Shown here piece by piece: positions 1 to 13,300 of a DNA stretch of 64,000 bases. The translations under genes were made by a program, and so were the position numbers. Under the pieces are notes generated by a model. The model had not been told where the DNA came from and did not search any database. It saw only the letters and a program-made list of their open reading frames with translations. The DNA comes from Hydractinia symbiolongicarpus (Eukaryota; Cnidaria; Hydrozoa; Anthoathecata; Hydractiniidae): assembly GCF_029227915.1 (NCBI RefSeq), contig NC_079877.1, positions 11,221,351 through 11,285,350 of the forward strand. The letters are read 5' to 3'. Numbering within the stretch: position 1 is the stretch's first letter; the number at the start of each line of letters is the position of its first letter.

Positions 1-953
1 CCTATATGTAATCTGCTTTACAATTTCACTTTCGTGTTTTTAATTAGCTGCCAATATCGCAGTGACCCTGCTTGTTCTTATTGACAGAACAGATTATTTG
101 CATTCGTGTTAGCCATGTGACCGTGGGCGAGTTTCCATTCCAGTTATCTAAAACCCGGGTACCAACCAGGTACTGGTGACAATAACATTTCACGTTACAA
201 TTTTCGAAACATGAAGTTCTAGCGATGCGATAAAATAGAAAATATTAATTATGCATCAAAGTTTTCACAAGTTGCATAGTGGAAAGTATACAATATGTTA
301 TGGTTTAAAAGGTGATAAAAATAAATATAATATAAAAACGATCCATTTGTTTTCAATAAATTCAATTCGTGTTAGGTTTTTCAAAAAAAAAGCCAATCGG
401 GAGAATTGTACTGTTGGAATTTCTTCTATTGCATTTTATTGACATGACATAAATAGAGAAACAGTGGGACAGATATGTGTAATCTTTGCTATTATATATA
501 AATCAAATAAAAAGTATAAAAAGATGCTTTTGTTAAAATGTTGTTCCTGAATAGAACGAATTGAAGCGCGTGAGAAACTTGCTTTTTATTCTGTTTTTGA
601 TTTAGTTACAATGCAAGTCTACAGCTGAATAGAGCAGTGGAATATCTTCTTAACACATATCGGATGTTTGATGAGACGTTCAAGGAAATTGATGTTATTT
701 TGTAATATTTTTGAATTTATTTACTGCATGGTCGAGTTGTTATAATTAAATCTCTTTATCCAGCTTGGTATGCACTGCTAATTGCGCTAATTATAATCTG
801 AAGAAATTGAATTGACGTTGGATACTAAAGTTTATTAACACAGAACAAGCGAAACGGTTTAGACTGTTGATGCTAATGTACAAGGCTTTGTTTATGTGGC
901 AAGAAATTTACCGTTTACAGAAGTTTTTCATGACGTAACAGTTATATTTTACC
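1..953. other. Upstream non-coding region
   Basis: No supported gene. AT-rich sequence with only short, unconvincing open frames. It probably contains the promoter and 5' leader of the neurexin-like gene that starts at 954, but I see no clear TATA box or upstream exon. Confidence 0.5.
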
Positions 954-3900
954 ATGCGACGAGGAAGTTACACATTGATTTTGCTTTGTTATTACTTATG
1001 GCGTGTATCAGGTATAACTTTATTCGACAAAAAAGAATCGTACGCAATATTCGATGTGTGGAATATCACCACAGTTGGTCAGTTAGAACTGAAATTTAAA
1101 ACGCAGAGTCGATACTGCTTGTTACTGTATGTTGACGATCATCATTTTAAACAGTATGATGAGCCAACTGAGACAAAAACAGATGGCAGCTTTTTAGAAG
1201 TTACGTTAATAAAAGGCCAACTCGAAGTAACGCTGCAAATATTAAACAAAAATTATAAACAAAGCACACGTTTAGGCCACCATTTAAATGACCTAGCTTG
1301 GCACACGTTAAGACTTACAAAGTTTGTTGGAACCTTACAGGTTAATGTAGATGATGAAACAAAACTTATTACGTTATCTAAAAGTATAGCCGATAGTTTT
1401 TACATCAACTCGAGACTTTATATTGGCGGTTTATCGAAAACAAAAATGGAACGCAGCTACGGAAGTGCAAAAGCTAAACCAAGGTTAGTTTGTTTACAAA
1501 ATTGTTTGTTTGTTTGTTTATTCTTATTCCGCCTTCAGTAATAAATCCTGGCTATCGCTAATTTCTTCTGTCTCCAACATGATTGCCAAGATAATATACA
1601 CAGACCTCAAAACTTCCTTCAATGTAATAAACGATTGTATTTTAAAGAATTTTGGTTCTTGTATTGAACACTCCTCTTAAAATATTTTTTTTTCATCACT
1701 ATTAATATATTAGCAGCGAACAGGTAGTTATTTAGTTCCAATTAGCTTTTAATTGTTCTTTTGGCTTTCAAATATAATCAATTTACTTACATTGGAAGAG
1801 GTTAATCATGTCAAACGCCCTAGTCGACTGATTAAATTTCCATATCTTTTCTGTGGAAATTGAATATTAAGTGTATTTCACATGACCGATATCCTCATGA
1901 CATGGAAGAATATAAAGCGATATTGCCTTTAATTATAAAAATATTCTAAACGTGTGGAAACACCAGAGAACGCGCGAAGTTATTTTTTAAGCCGCGCGGA
2001 GTTTACGATAAGTCGCGATGTCTTATTCATAACGATAGAAAGTCTACTTTGCTTATGCATGATACAAAGTTTAACAAGCACTTCTTCTTATTTGTTTAAA
2101 ATATTTGCAATGTTGGATACCGCCTCGGGCTTGTTGAAAAAAAAACACCGGCCTATACCGAAACCACTGTCGGAGACATTAAACAAGTCAGTTTGCTTAA
2201 TAAAGAAAATGATTTATTATCGCAACCACTATCAATAAGTAAATTGCAAATCCAAATTAACGCCGCGGGGAATTTTTTGCCTGGAGAATTCGTTCGTCGT
2301 TTATATTTCAAGCTTCGCCATTTCGTGCATGTCTACCTTGCGTGGTCGCGATAAAATCAATAAAATGAATCGCATTTGCCTTTCAGTGCATAGGTTTTTC
2401 GTTGCCTATAGTGACACGACTTTGGTTTCGCGAAGACACGGATAGAATACGTGTATTATATAGACCAGACGTGAAAAAATTAACGGGTTGACTCACCCTT
2501 TAAATTACACACTCGTCACAAAGTTGATAAGGACATGTCGCATTTGCTATCAGCGGCATGACTTTTTCTTCGTATACACACAGCAAATACATCTAACTTT
2601 ATTACCAGTAAGTGTACGCTAGCCATGGTTTCACACGATATCTTTTTGTCTGATATATATCTAATTAACGTGTTGATGCTAATGCTTAGATGTCGTTGTT
2701 ATAGCAACTAAATTATCAATAACAACAACTACCGCCACTCCTGCACTTACACTGACATCAAACGCATCCAAGATGGCTGTGTCTTTTTCTACTTCTGTCC
2801 TGCAAACAAAAATTATTAAGTCAATATATGATATATACAAATATTATAATATGATCATAAGAACAAAACGACGAAAGCAAATTAAGCTTGTTTATATTCT
2901 TATTACATCATATAATGTTATATAAATATTGACAAACAAGATAGATATATGTACAGAACTTTATTCTCTTAATTCTAAGAAAGTCGATTCCATGTGAAGT
3001 GCTGCCAACATGAAAACATGAAGTTTAAAATTATTTCTTTCCATAATATTGATTATGTTAATGCCACACGGAATATATACGGACACCGAAAAAACGTGAG
3101 GTTAAAATCGGCAATAAAGGTGCAATGCCGGTTGTCTTTGGCACGAATCATAAACAATAATGTAAACATTTCCTGTCGTTTTTAAATTTGTGTTTTGAAA
3201 CAATTTTTGTGATTATTATAATTGTAATTTTCTTCTAACCAATGAGATAAACTTATTTTTAGATTTATGGGTTGTATTGAAGAATTGAAATATTCGTCCG
3301 GTTCACTAGTATTATCACCGGTTGATCGATTTCTCAAAGGTGAAAAATTGGCGCCAAAATGTCTTAACACGTGCAGTATTAACCCGTGTCAGAATTCAGG
3401 TTCATGCATTAATTTGTTTAACCGAGCTGGGTGTGACTGTTTTGGAACAGGTTACGATGGAGATAGATGTACCACCCGTAAGTTTAATCACCTTTTTTCG
3501 CCCTCAGGCTTCTACACTTTTGAAATCTAGAATGGCATTTTTAGAGGCTAAGTAATCTGGGGACAAGGATGGATTTCTTTTTAACCCAAATTAGCTTGAA
3601 TTTAGTAAAGTTTTTAATTTTGGTTTAGCAACCGACTCGATCAGTATGGATGAGAAAGATTACATAAAGTGGAGTTTACCAGATTCATATTCAAGTTTAA
3701 ACATGATGTCATTACGGCTCCGTTTAAAGTTGGCCCAACCTGATGGCGTCATATTCTACACGAAACGTTCGGGCCGTTTGTTGTTGGTTGAGGTAGTAAA
3801 GGGACAATTGAGAGTAGCGGCTGGACCATCTACAAAAGGTAATATTTAAACGACGAAATTCTATTTTGTGTTTAAACGAAACTGTAGTATAGCAGGTGAA

Positions 3901-5942
3901 ATAAAGCGGAGTTCTTTTCTAACTCGCAGTGAATGTACTTTTAGTCCGCGCAAGTTGGTTAACATGAACCATTCTCGAGGTTTTATTCTCAAAGAGCTCT
4001 GGGGGGTGAGAATGAACATGAACCGGTCGTTACTACGGGATCTGGTTATTTCAACGGTCAAACTGTCCTAGTTAAAAACATAATGTCAAATCGTCTTTCA
4101 CGAGAGGTCTGAAAAAAGGCACGACAAGATTAAATATATCTGTTATACTTGATTTTACGACGATATTCTCATAAGAAATAAGATTTTTGATCGTTGAACA
4201 TATTTCTCACAGTCCCATTTCGTGCATATCTATCACGAAGTTGTGATTTAACAACCATTTTAAACAAAATACGGCTTTTGTAAACTATAGCTAACTATCT
4301 AACAAAGAAATAGATCAGGGTAGGATCAACCGCATTGTTTTAAATCTTGTATTTGCTGCCCATCATCAAGTTGAAACACGTGAACAACACGTGATTAACA
4401 CAGGCGCGACACGTGTACAGCATAAGTGGATGTCTTACTCGCTGTTTTGTCTTTTTAGTTCCACGTGACATCATTTTACAAGGAAACTTATTCGATGCAA
4501 AATGGCACTCAATTACTATGACGCAAAAATCAAATATTATCAGGGTTACTGTTGATAACAAGAATTCACAAAATTTGACTGTAGATTCCGATAGAGGAGA
4601 TCAAAGTGGCGAAAAAGACGATCCAGTATACTTTGGGGGGTTAAAACTGCCCAAATTTACTTTTGAGGTGAAATCTAAGAAGAACTATCAAGGTTGTTTG
4701 CAACAATTACAATATAATAAGGTACGCCATCTTTGTTTCGCTTGCCCGTCTAATCCGTCTGGCAATTGTCCAAAATATTAACACAAGCACCGCCCTAAGA
4801 AGTGCGAAGTAAATTAATTAGTCTTCGTAGGCGACGAATCTTACTTTTCTCTGTATCTTCAGCTTATACAAATACGCAAGATTAAATTCTCATCAATAAG
4901 TTACTAAGGGAAGTTAAACCATGCATACCTCCACTCACTTTGACAAATTAGTTGCGATGGAGAGATAATTTATCTTGATTCTTTCTATAGATTGATGTTA
5001 TTTACAAAGTGAAGAACACTATCAACAAAAGAATAGAGAAATTCGGCCACGTTAAAAACGGGTGTCTGTTTAATAAAACTAACATACCACTGCCGACCAC
5101 CAAACCAGGTATGTGATGTAACAGCCTAGGCTTCAGTTAGTCTTCAAATCAAATTCATTCACAGGGCTATTTTACACCGGTGCTCGCCGTCCCGCCCGTA
5201 TATCACAGCACGAAGGTGGTTCCATGTGTTATTTTCAGTTTCACAATAACTAATATGGCTTCCATGAAAATCAGAAAGATATGTGCTTGGCATGCTTGCG
5301 GAGCATGAGTGTTTACAATAAAACTTCGTGAAATTATCGACTTTCATAAAGCGTAGTCTAGCACGAGTCAAGCGCTTGTAGGGACAAATTTTTAACCTGT
5401 TTTTGTTTGACTAGATAGCCCAGTCAAGTTTCTTTATCATTTCCTCACAAAGAATCAATTGTGTCATACGGAAAAAGGCAAAATGTGTAACCTTCTGTTG
5501 TTTCTTTGCCAATTCTTTGGTTTTTATACTAACGTTTAACTTCTAAATAAATTGATGAAATATTTACCCGGGAACAGCGAAAATATTTTACAGTGAAAAG
5601 TGCAAAAATGTCTAAAAAATGAGAGGAAGTTGAATAGTTTTAATTTAGACTTGAAATTTTTTCTGAACAGAAAATTTCAGCGTTTCGTCTGAAGTGATAT
5701 ATAAATTTTTGTCCAAGTCACTAAATTTTGTGTCAGAGATCAATTTTTTTACCGATCAAGAATATTTACTAGATTATTTCGCTAAAATAGTTTAAAAAAT
5801 AGCAAAAAATTTGTTACCTTATCGTTAAAGTAAATGGAAAAAAAAAAGGCGTCAGGACTTCAGAAAAAAACAGAAGTGGATACAATGCGCAATGGAAGAG
5901 TAATCAAACAAATACTTCCCACTTATAATAATAATTATAATA

Positions 5943-5973
<31 letters not shown>

Positions 5974-7637
5974 TTAACTCATAAGCAGACAGTGCCGAAA
6001 CTACATACATTCCACTGTAATTTCATTAAGCTCATAAAATGACGGAATTGACCACATAAAATCTAAATATAATTTAGGCGTGTTAAAGTTACATTAGATC
6101 AAAATGTTGACAAAAATAAATATGATAAACAACCTACTGCTTTTAATGTCGCGGTTGGCTGTAAAAAAATTTTTTTGCGGAAATTAATTCCCGGGATAGA
6201 ACAGACAGTTAATTGTCGCAACAATTTAATTTGGGAGATAGAAAAACTCTGTATATTCTTCGGGGTGTGTGGATCAAGCAAATTACAATATATGTGACGA
6301 TGATGAATTTTTCACAATTTCTTTTATACGTGTTTCCAGCGCAAAGAGTTACGTAAATTTTTAGCTAAGTAAAAACAATAAAATAATGTTAGCAACTTGA
6401 ACCCCCGTCAATGCTATATCGTAATAAAATTCTTAAGAGTTTAATTAGCCTGTTTTTACTTTTATTTTTAGTGATATCTATTACATCGAAACAAAGAATA
6501 ACAGAAAAAGAAAAAAATAACCACGTGGTAGGTAGCATCTTCGATATTCCAATATTAGCAACCTTGTTCCCAGTTATACCTACTTCTAATTTTCTTACTC
6601 GGGGAGAAGAGGCACCTTGAAGTTGGTCATAACAAGGAATAAAGAAATTCTTTTGGAATTTGTCTTTCCACAGAACAAGTACTTCTATTTGGTCTCCCAT
6701 AGTGGAAACGCTCAATTGTACTATTTCTAAGGTTTTCCATTTTTTTCGCTAAGTGATGGAACTTTGTAAAACATATAAAGATTAAATTACAGCAGCGGAA
6801 AGCTCTCAAAAATAGGATAAAAGTTAGTTCGGAGGCAATATTAAAATTATCAAAATTATGCCAGATAATGGAACATATCGGATGACAAAATCTTTAAAAA
6901 CAGCCAACATTTTGTCTTAAAACTTGAGTTAAAGTCAAAATTGTGCTCTAATAAATTATTTTTTTACAATAAACTTTTTTCCTTTGTTTTTCAATAAGAA
7001 ACATTCTAAACGCCTGACAAAACAGCCTTTCATAACTTTTGATTTAACAAAACCTACACCATCTTGTTTTCTATAATGAAAAGCATATATGAACATGGGT
7101 TTCGCTTTGTCTCTCAAATAAGCATAAACTCCAAATTCTTGGTGCCTCATTTCTCCCTGACTGTTATTATCAATTTTAAGTTTATAGAGAAGAATTTATT
7201 CTGCAGAAGATGTTTTTAGAAACATATAGTCAAAACAATTAAATATATTTGTATGTGGTATAACCTTAACTTTGACCTAGATAAAAGAAATACACACCCG
7301 CGAAGGAGGGATGGACCAAGCAGTAATAATATGGGTGACTGCCACTATCGTAGTTGGTACTATTATCATTATGATCTCCGCCGCATGTGTCGTGCATCAT
7401 ATACGAAGGAGACACCAACACAGTCCACGTCGGACAAGGTCTAAAGACTCCTCCATTGACGATAAAGAAGAGGATGAGCAAACTGAACTGACTAATAAAA
7501 ATCCAGTAGACACTGCGAGTGAGAACTCTCTCCCGCATACACCCACAATGGAAAGAGAAAAACATGACAACTGTAAGAAATCTTCAGAAACAGACGAACA
7601 GCTGCTTGCTACTAATAAGAAAGAAAGCGGCGTGTGA
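954..7637 (+). CDS. Neurexin-like LamG-EGF-LamG single-pass membrane protein (6 exons)
   Basis: Exons: 954-1483, 3263-3477, 3629-3838, 4459-4721, 4991-5108, 7288-7637, giving about 561 residues. All introns are GT-AG and phases agree (2, 1, 1, 0, 1). The N-terminus is a signal peptide (hydrophobic YTLILLCYYLW). LamG1 spans about residues 25-200 (start like neurexin LNS: SYAIFDVWN; end RFMGCIEEL). An EGF module follows (CSINPCQNSGSC...DGDRC, six Cys), then LamG2 (about 250-420), a short Thr/Pro stalk (PLPTTKP), one TM helix (VIIWVTATIVVGTIIIMIS), a basic stop-transfer HHIRRRH and an ~80-residue acidic tail ending KKESGV. One LNS-EGF-LNS repeat is a third of alpha-neurexin, so this is a short neurexin/Caspr-type adhesion receptor. 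The last acceptor (after 7287, ATAAAAG) was chosen because it alone restores frame into the TM; it is the least certain junction. Confidence 0.85.
2380..2600. repeat. Degraded dispersed repeat in intron 1
   Basis: Phrases such as CGCATTTGCTATC, GGGTTGACTCACCCTTTAAATT and CGTATACACAC resemble the body of the Helitron-like copy at 8192-8470. No intact ends are visible, so this is assigned by resemblance only. Confidence 0.3.
5930..5975. repeat. (TAA)n microsatellite
   Basis: A run of AAT/TAA triplets lies within intron 5 of the neurexin-like gene. The rest of this 2.2-kb intron shows no other recognisable feature. Confidence 0.9.
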
Positions 7638-8191
7638 ACAGTGCACCAATTTCTGTGAGATGTTTACACAAAAACAATACGCAAGCAGCGCGTGCAAGTT
7701 CCCGTAAATATGCCAAGTCAGTGGCGTCAGAGCACAGAAAGGCGGAACACGTATCAAAGGACGTAAGAAGTGCCGACCAAGACAATCCTTCAAATGTTTC
7801 CGTCACTATAAACAACTAAAACACGTGGTGGAAGAAAGCGTCGAAAACTTGAAATTCATGTAGAATATTCTAAATATAAGAATTAATTTATTCAACTTTA
7901 AGTGAGGATTTCTCTTTAATCTCGGTATAACTGGCGACCTTGATTGTATAGGGATGCGTATGCTCATATTCAAAATAGATACAGGCCCTGGACACGAAGT
8001 AGAGCTTTCGTTATTATCATTGAAATTCCGTGTCATTGGTCCGAAATATGTATTTTAAAGACGTTTCTTTTAAAAGCAAAAATATTACGCATAGAAAAGA
8101 ATTCAAGGAATAAACTTTTATAAAAAACTTGTTTTCTTGTAATCTACAGTTGAAGTGACTGAAGAGAAAGTAAACGATAAATATTCAATAA
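7638..8191. other. 3' flank of neurexin-like gene
   Basis: Presumed 3' UTR and intergenic DNA. No gene is supported; AT-rich with only short overlapping frames. Confidence 0.4.
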
Positions 8192-8470
8192 CTAGTCGTT
8201 AACCAGTGGACAAATCCACAGGGTCGCCCGTCCTTTATATATCACATTTCGTGTTTCTGTAACACGATAACTTTTTTCGCGGACAAACAGACAGACGGAG
8301 GAAAAATCCACGGGTTCGCCTGTCCTTTAAATTTACTTGTTGCAACAAAGAAGATAAAAAGATATCGCATTTGCTATTCGTGCGTATTTTAAATATTTCG
8401 TGTTTCCGTAACAGGACGCGTCTTTCGCGGACACACAAACAAAACACGGCTATTGTTGAAGAGATAAATA
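8192..8470 (-). mobile_element. Helitron-like non-autonomous element, reverse orientation
   Basis: Read on the minus strand, it ends TTAACGACTAG followed by T, preceded by an imperfect hairpin (CCCTGTGGATTTGTCCACTGG). This is the same 3' end as the intact copies at 10771 and 52431. The body appears partly duplicated: the phrases GGACGGGCGA/GGACAGGCGAACCCGTGG, CGCGGACA and TTTCGTGTTTC occur twice about 130-150 bp apart. The 5' end is not clear. Confidence 0.65.
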
Positions 8471-8756
8471 TGGTCAAAGGTATAGGGCTGATTTATGGGT
8501 GGTGCACTTCTACATTTGCAACAGTCAAATTTTTACCACCAATTTGAGGTTTAACTCTGCGAACGATTTGTTGAAACGGGCGGTTGCATCTCATCAAATT
8601 GAAATTACGGAAAGCGTGTGGCTTCTTTTATCTCTTCCCTTGCATCATCCGCAAAGTCGATAGTAACATGACGCATAATGCATAAACATGTAACATGATC
8701 ATTAGCAGGTAATGAACACAAAAAGATTCGTTTCGTGTTCATTCTCAGAATTAGCA

Positions 8757-9060
8757 GACTGGTAGCCTTGTGGTAGATAGTTCGCTTCCAGTGTAGAAGG
8801 TCTTGGGTTTAAACCTTGGTCAAGTCATGCCAGAGACTGATAAAAGTGTTAATGTATACTTTCTGCTTAGCCCTCAGCATAAGAATAGGATTGATATCTT
8901 AGCAATTGCTATGCTTGCACGACTTTCGTAGCTCAAAAAGGAGCTTCAAATGCACCCCATTCGCAGGACCCTCGTTGATAGCAGTACTAAAAAAGGAACT
9001 GAAGAGGCTATCCTGGGTAAATAATTTCAAAAACAACAACAACAACAATAATAATAATAT
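8757..9060 (+). mobile_element. tRNA-derived SINE
   Basis: The head resembles a tRNA: an A-box-like GTAGCCTTGTGGTAGATAG near 8762 and a B-box-like GGTTTAAACC at 8806-8815, spaced as in tRNA genes. An unrelated body follows to about 9010, then a simple-repeat tail of CAA and TAA triplets (about 9029-9058), as expected for SINE 3' ends. The minus-strand open frame across it is a by-product. Confidence 0.7.
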
Positions 9061-10066
9061 CAAATGAGTTTCTTCAGAAAAAAAGTTGGAGAAAATTGAG
9101 AAATATAGTTCAGAATAATTCAGAAATTTGTTGCTATATTGAAATTTTTTGCGAGACACTTTTCTAAGGTTTCTCTGGTGAAATTTCTTCGCTAACAAGA
9201 AGAGGTCAGACTTGTGCAGAAAAAACAACATTTTCGCAAACTCCTTGAAATAAACTTCGAAAGTATCTTCCTAACTCCTAGATACCTTAAATCCGTTACA
9301 AACTTTGGCGCGAAGAAAACTTGGTGAAATTGTCGATTTTGGTCCGAAATTCAATCAAGTTTTTCTACCGCCGCCAAGAAAACGAGAAAACAATTAAATG
9401 TTTTGCACAGTTTTTATACTATAATTTCATTTACAAGTTTATATAGCTTTATACGTCTTAAAAATTCCTTTTTTTGCCGTAAATACGGCCCAAGTTTGCG
9501 AAATTTACAGAAATAATAAATGGGAATATGTAAAAACAAACCACGGTGGCATTTTATTTTGCTGACTGTAAAACTGCTGACATCATCAATTACCACCTAA
9601 TGACTCCATTTTATTCGAAAGTTTGGTTCTAACAAGTCTGTGCACACAGGACTATTTTTTTGACAAGTTAGCCTGTACTATAAACTAAACATGAAAATGT
9701 GAAATATCAAACTTGCGTGAATTACATTCCGCTAGTATTGAATTGCGTGAAAACAAATTTAGGGAGCATACGTTTTTGCCAACATGCAAGCTTTCCTTAT
9801 ATTTTACGCCCTTAAGGTTGAACACGTGTAGAAATTTGAACACGAAGTGGTAAATGCATTCCGAAAAATAAACGCTTTTGCGGAAATAAATTTTTCAGCT
9901 AAACGGAGTTGAAACTTGATTAAACATAGTATCCAAAGAAAAAATAAAACTTGCAACTTGAACTGTATGTCGTAACGCGCTGGTAAGCAAGATGTGTAAC
10001 AGTAGAAGTAATATCATCTTGCCTTCAAGAAACACTCCATTCTATTATTCCATCGGATTGATAACT
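9061..10066. other. Gene-free AT-rich stretch
   Basis: No gene, RNA gene or intact repeat recognised. It lies downstream of the last zinc-finger exon (stop at 10067) and may hold its 3' UTR. Confidence 0.4.
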
Positions 10067-10324
10067 CTAACTTATAACTTCAATTTTAACTTCTGTCTTG
10101 ATCTTCTGATGTTGTTTTTCATGTCTCTTCAAGTTCGACGACGTTCCAAATGATTTTCCACAAGCAGTACATTGAAAAAGAGCTGAATGCAGACCATGAT
10201 GCGTTTTCCAATAACTTTTATTTGGAAGTTCTTTATCGCATATTCGACAGTGAAACTTTACAATCACGTATGGATTATCCCATTTCTCAAACGGGTTACT
10301 AGAATCCGATTTCATTCTTTTAAC
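10067..10324 (-). CDS. Terminal exon ZF13 (distal)
   Basis: 85 codons after TTATCTGCAG, beginning VKRMKSDSSNPFEKWDNPYV. Finger 1 FHCRICDKELPNKSYWKTHH (x12, IPNK subgroup like ZF2 and ZF3); finger 2 segment GTSSNLKRH; tail KIKTEVKIEVIS (IKTE and VKIE). It lies 2.1 kb beyond ZF12, across a Helitron-invaded gap, and has no clear selector. The remote position may reflect later insertions. Confidence 0.78.
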   Translation of the reverse strand, partial: VKRMKSDSSNPFEKWDNPYVIVKFHCRICDKELPNKSYWKTHHGLHSALFQCTACGKSFGTSSNLKRHEKQHQKIKTEVKIEVIS

Positions 10325-13300
10325 CTGCAGATAAAATTGTTCACTTTTGAGTTCTTTTTTTCGCAAACAGAATTTACATTACAGAATTTTCATGGGAAGT
10401 AATTTTCGCGAATTCATTTTTAGATCTTCTCTCTTCACTTCGCGAAGCAGGTATGAACAAGTTTTTTGTGAAACTTAAAGAAAAACACCTTGTAATGGAA
10501 AGAAGGCAACAGGTAATACGTCAGAAAACTGCGAAAATAAGTGTAAATAAAGGGATGGCAAGTGAGAGGATTATGAAGGAGAATTCATCTATACGAGTTA
10601 TATACGATAGCTTTCCATTTCTATCTAAAGTTATGCGCCAACAATATTGAACTTTTACAAATCTAGTTTTTTTTAGTGTCTCTTTCGCGAGAATTAAGCG
10701 GACCATAACGGTTAGTCGCGGAATGCGCACAAAAAGAGCCCAGGTGACTAAATTATGAGTGGACTAATAATCTATATTATAATGCCCGTATACGTCTGTC
10801 TGTCACGCAAAATGGTAGCTTAGCTGCGACGGGCTAACCCGTGGATTTTTCCACGGGCTAACGACTAGTTTGGGTAAAAATACTTTAAAAAGTCCATTGT
10901 ATTTGCAAACTACTAGCTTAAAGAAATTATTTTTTTTCACTTTCCGCGAAAAATTTTTTCTCCAGTTGGAAAAAGGATTACACTGATTTTATTTCTTCTG
11001 ATTTACTTCGAACTACATATCATATGTAAATGACAAATTCAGCAGTCTTCATTTTATGTCTCCTACATAAAAACCCTTGAAAATTTTATTTTCAAAAAAC
11101 TTCTTTCGAAAATTAATTTCCTTAAGATATGAATAAACCGTTAAAATTATTTTTTTTACTTTGTGTAATTTATTTCTATCTTTTTCAATAATGAAAGTTA
11201 AATCGGTTAATGAGCAAAATTAGCACAGAAAAGGTGAGCCGTTGTTCCTGGAAATACAGAACAAATGAATATTTGTGATTATTTTCATTTTTAAAAAATA
11301 CCCATCTTTTGATTCGAATGTTCTATCGCAATAAAATCCTGATCTTCGTTTCGTCATACCAAAGTAATTTTCGCTAGGTTTTTTTGAGAATAATTTTCGC
11401 GAATGGCTTACTTTATACGTAGCGAAAAAAGTTTCGCGGATCAGAACGAAATATCGCAAATTGGTTAACTAGTTGGAGGACATTATTCGTCACAAGTCGA
11501 TATAATTGAGAAAATTAAACAAAATTTTTGCAACACAACCACTCGCTGTAAATATCAATTCAGTCTTTTCTGATTATTGACTTCTCCATTTCATATTTAT
11601 AATTTTATATTTATTATAATACCCGTATACGTCTGTCTGTCTGTCACCCAAAATGGTAGCTTAGCTGCGCAAGTAGCAAGACGTAGGCAATGCGGTATAA
11701 AAAGGACGGGCGAACCCGTGGATTTTTTACGGGCTAACGACTAGTCCTTTTAAATTTATATATAAAAAAATAAAGTGGTATAAAATAACAAATCATTTAA
11801 ATTTAGTAAAAATAAGAGCTAGAATATACACTATTACATTATTTTGATAACATTTCGCAAAAATCTAATTGATCCAATCTGTTTTTAGTTTATCGTGGGT
11901 TTAATTAGGCGAATGGGAAATATTTTTATAGAATTGGTTGCAGTGGTAACGCATTTAATTGAAACTTTCAGGTTTAATTCATGTAAAGATGAAAACATCG
12001 CGTCAATATTTTAAATTTAGCATGCTTTAACACAATTTACCAATCTCGACGAATTCCCTCCGCATGCAGTGGAACCCCTATGAACGGTCAGAACGCTCGC
12101 ATCCTGACGGAAGAAACGAAATTTAAAAGAAAAGGAATGTTTACATGAACAAAATATAAATTATTAAGAACTAATCGTTACAGGTTGTTTCTCTTTACAA
12201 TGTTAAAAAAATGCTACAATGTTAGTACAATATTTACAAAGTTTTTTCTCTATTTTAAAAATAAAATCTCACAGGAAAAAAAAAACAGCCACGTAAAAAT
12301 ATCACTATAACCTATATGAGGGAGTGTCTGTTAAAAAGGTAAACATAATAAAGAACAAAAAAGAAAATATACAGCCAGTAAAATTGAGAAAGTTTGTTAG
12401 TTAGTTTTAGCAACAGTAGCTAGCAAACAGCGAACAAGACACTATTTCTACTGATACAAGCCTGCCAAGTCACCTATTCCGCAATGACATCAAACTTATA
12501 TCCTTCAGTTTCCACCTTACAACTATGCACAGCTAGAATATGTTTTTTTAGGTTTCCAGCTTGGACAAACGATTTGTGACATAGACTGCACTTGTGAGGC
12601 CTTTCCTCCTCTGATGAATGAGTCAAGAAGTGACGTTTCCAGGCCGACTGGTACTTCGAAGACTGCTCCTTGTTACATATTTTGCAGAGTAAACAAATCT
12701 TTACGTATGGACTGTTGAAGCCCTCTAAAAACTTTAAATCGCCATGAGTTTGTTTGCTATCTGCGCTAATTTTTTTTCGTCGAACCTACACACAATTAAG
12801 AATCTAGACTTTTTCAAACACTTAACAAAATACAAAACAGTCAACCATCTCTCAAAAGAAGTTAAAACTCTCAGTGTCTAAAAGCCATTCAGCCTATTTC
12901 TTGTTTTACTGTGATGTTGTTTTCGTCCACTGCTATGCCATGTTTATTTTTGTAATGATTTCTTAGTTGAAAAGCTTGAATAAAGGATTTGGGACAAACA
13001 GAACACTTGTACGGTTTGTCATCCCCATGAGTAAGAAAGTGTCTTTTCCACGTGGCTTGGTACTTAAAAGATTGTTCTTTATTGCAAATTCTGCAGGCTA
13101 CGATTAGCTTTACATAGGGGTTATTAAAATTCTCCAAATATTTCAAATCTGACGTGCTAACCTGCTTGCAATCCAATGCCACACTCTGCAAGTATTGAAA
13201 AGTAAACAAATGAAATGAAAACAGGTTAAAAGGTAAAAAGCAGTCAACTCTCCCCTTACTCGGTTAGTAGAAAAGCAATGAAAATAACGAAAATGATGAA

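Larger units (their letters stand above)
10325..12473. other. Gap between ZF12 and ZF13
   Basis: No exon recognised in the 2.1 kb. It contains two Helitron-type insertions (10771-10868 and about 11605-11744). The plus-strand string TATATGAGGGAGTGTCTGTT at 12313-12332 resembles the docking site in the docking orientation. Confidence 0.5.
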
